This document shows positions 62,632 through 64,000 of a stretch of 64,000 bases of DNA, in pieces. This DNA is from Lasiosphaeria ovina (Eukaryota; Ascomycota; Sordariomycetes; Sordariales; Lasiosphaeriaceae). Position 1 is the stretch's first letter. The number at the start of each line of letters is the position of its first letter. Both the position numbers and the translations under genes were made by a program. The stretch spans positions 4,898,001 to 4,962,000 of the forward strand of contig JAULSN010000003.1 in NCBI GenBank assembly GCA_033439765.1, given 5' to 3'. The notes under the pieces were generated by a model that was not told where the DNA came from, did no database searches, and saw only the letters and a program-made list of their open reading frames with translations.

Positions 62632-64000
62632 TTACTCCCGCCGGTCATTGTCCGCATACCCATACGCGAGCCGCAGGATCCAGCCGTCGGCCTCTTTCTC
62701 GCCCTTGGGATTCACGCCGCCCCAGAGCACGACGCCCTTGCCGCTGAGACACGAGTCGACGCCGAACAGGCCGCGCGGGCCGGGGTGCACCTTGCCCTCT
62801 GACGCGCCCATCTGCTCCGTGGCGACCAGCTCGACGGCCGACCACGCCAGCTCGCCCGACTGCATGCCCGGGACGCGGGATCGGATGGCGTCCTTGGCCG
62901 CCGCGGCGTTGAACCCGTGCGTCGGCAGCTGCAGCGCCCAAATGTCCGAGTAGTACTTGTCGTGACCCCTGGCAGCCGCGTCGTCCGAGTCCACGTCGTC
63001 GCACCCAAACATGTACACCAGGTAGTTGCGGCCCATGCCCGTCGAAAGCGGCACTAGCGCGCCGCCGCCGCGCGGCCGCGGGCCGGGCGTCAGCGCGTTC
63101 GTTGGGAAATCCACCGTCTGCCAGACCAGCGCCCCGGGCCGCGCCCGCTCCGTCGCCGACCCCAGCAACCGCAGAAAGTGCACGCTGCCGCTGACACCGC
63201 TGCCCCCCTCGCCGGTGCCCACCGTGTACAGCGTGGCCTCCTTACCGCCGACATACGCCGCGGCCAGCGGCGCGCCGGGCACCCCAGGCAGCGTCGTCCA
63301 CGCCCCGGCCTCGAGATCATACAGCCACGTCTCGGTCTGCGTGTCGCGCGAGACCGAGATCCCCTGGGCCTCCGGCGCCGCCACGCGGTCAAGCACGCTC
63401 GCCTCGCTCGCCGCAGCCGCCCGCCCCCCGTGCAGCACCAGCACCCCCTGCGCGTCGTCGGCAAACAGCCAGTGCCCGAACCGCGGCGCCATGCGCACGT
63501 CCAGCTGCGTCGTGCCGCGCAGCTTGCTCCACCGCAGCGTCGCGCTATCCCACCGCCACAGGCAGTTGTCCGCGTCGATGGGGGTGCCATCACCATCACT
63601 ATTGCCGGCACCACGGCCGCCGTGCACAATCACGAACTGGCCGCCCTGCGCGCACGCCGCGTGCTGCCGCCGCGCGGCCGGCTGAAGCAACTCTGGGGTG
63701 GCCGTGCTGGTGTCTTTCATGGGGAATGCTTGGATCAGCTGGTACCGCGTCTCCGGTGCCGCGAACTTGCTGTTCGGCAGCGAGACCGACACCATATCCG
63801 TCGAGCAGAGCGTGCCGTCACGGCCCTCACCACCGAAGATGTATGCTGTCTCGCCGAGGACGGTTACGCTGTGGTGCGAGCGGGCGAGGTCCGGTCTGGG
63901 TTTGATGAGGAGAGGGTGTGAGTTGGGGTTATGATATCTTAAGGGGGGTTGGTGTTTACTTACGACTCGCTGTCCTGCGGCTTGGACAGCTGCGTCAGGG
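62632..64000 (-). CDS. Kelch-repeat protein, 5' end outside window
   Basis: On the minus strand: a partial exon at 64000..63964 (ends QDSES, GTAAGT donor), a 68-bp intron, then a large exon 63895..62632 ending TAA. About 432 residues are visible. Kelch-type blades are marked by Gly-Gly turns and spaced aromatic residues: HHSVTVLGETAYIFGGEGRD, GGQFVIVHGGRG, NCLWRWDSATLRWSKL, GVLVLHGGRAA, ETWLYDLEAGAWTTLP, MFGCDDVD, IWALQLP, LFGVDSCLSGKGVVLWGG, and DGWILRLAY. Most of a beta-propeller is present, and the missing N-terminus is probably short. Fungal kelch proteins of this size are mostly uncharacterised. A protein-interaction or scaffold role is inferred from the fold only. No signal peptide can be assessed. 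Confidence 0.8.
   Translation of the reverse strand, partial: PDAAVQAAGQRVVSKHQPPLRYHNPNSHPLLIKPRPDLARSHHSVTVLGETAYIFGGEGRDGTLCSTDMVSVSLPNSKFAAPETRYQLIQAFPMKDTSTATPELLQPAARRQHAACAQGGQFVIVHGGRGAGNSDGDGTPIDADNCLWRWDSATLRWSKLRGTTQLDVRMAPRFGHWLFADDAQGVLVLHGGRAAAASEASVLDRVAAPEAQGISVSRDTQTETWLYDLEAGAWTTLPGVPGAPLAAAYVGGKEATLYTVGTGEGGSGVSGSVHFLRLLGSATERARPGALVWQTVDFPTNALTPGPRPRGGGALVPLSTGMGRNYLVYMFGCDDVDSDDAAARGHDKYYSDIWALQLPTHGFNAAAAKDAIRSRVPGMQSGELAWSAVELVATEQMGASEGKVHPGPRGLFGVDSCLSGKGVVLWGGVNPKGEKEADGWILRLAYGYADNDRRE

Noticed and set aside
1..64000. CRISPR array, rRNA operon, bacterial operons
   Set aside because: None present; introns and gene families show a fungal nuclear genome. I also looked for dispersed 5S rRNA words and found none.

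Overview
The window is nuclear DNA of a filamentous ascomycete (Pezizomycotina; Sordariomycetes, perhaps Hypocreales, is my best guess). The evidence is short 50-90 bp spliceosomal introns with GTRNGT donors and CTAAC-like branch sites, GC-rich coding exons in AT-richer spacers, and protein families essentially restricted to filamentous fungi: HET, CFEM, DUF6604, NACHT-N-terminal, patatin-NB-ARC-TPR, siderophore MFS and a Fot1/pogo transposon. The species cannot be named from sequence alone.

Layout. 0-5 kb: 3' end of an unknown Cys-containing protein, a stand-alone NACHT-type N-terminal protein and a polytopic membrane protein. 5.8-7.4 kb: a decayed CYP55 (P450nor, nitric-oxide reductase) pseudogene. 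9.5-21.5 kb: DUF6604 protein, F-box protein, Ure2-like glutathione S-transferase, four-exon short-chain dehydrogenase, frameshifted HET gene. 21.8-35 kb: two paralogous CFEM-type membrane proteins, both on the minus strand, flanking a five-exon patatin-NB-ARC-TPR NLR-like gene with nine near-identical TPR units, a TA-flanked Fot1/pogo element with a broken transposase, and an F-box pseudogene. 35.7-36.7 kb: a decayed member of a fungal hypothetical-protein family. 39-51.5 kb: a very long protein with two PLP-decarboxylase-like halves but no recognisable catalytic lysine, a Pro-rich protein, an AVO2-like ankyrin protein and two membrane proteins. 52.5-58.6 kb: an acyltransferase-like gene with a long repetitive Ser/Pro tail, remnants of a RidA-like protein and an amino-acid permease, an intron-containing tRNA-Arg(ACG), and a decayed paralog of the acyltransferase. 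60-64 kb: a siderophore-type MFS transporter with two ATCWGATAA iron-GATA motifs upstream, and a kelch-repeat protein cut by the right edge.

Two themes stand out. First, several genes belong to families linked to fungal allorecognition and NLR-type immunity (NACHT-N, DUF6604, HET, patatin-NB-ARC-TPR). Second, gene decay is frequent: at least eight broken coding regions plus the transposon, with premature stops almost all TAG, as expected from C-to-T change at CAG codons (RIP-like or general decay). The most unusual intact proteins are the tail-fused acyltransferase-like protein at 52.5 kb and the lysine-less tandem PLP protein at 39 kb. All splice sites were assigned by eye from GT-AG signals, reading phase and family resemblance.
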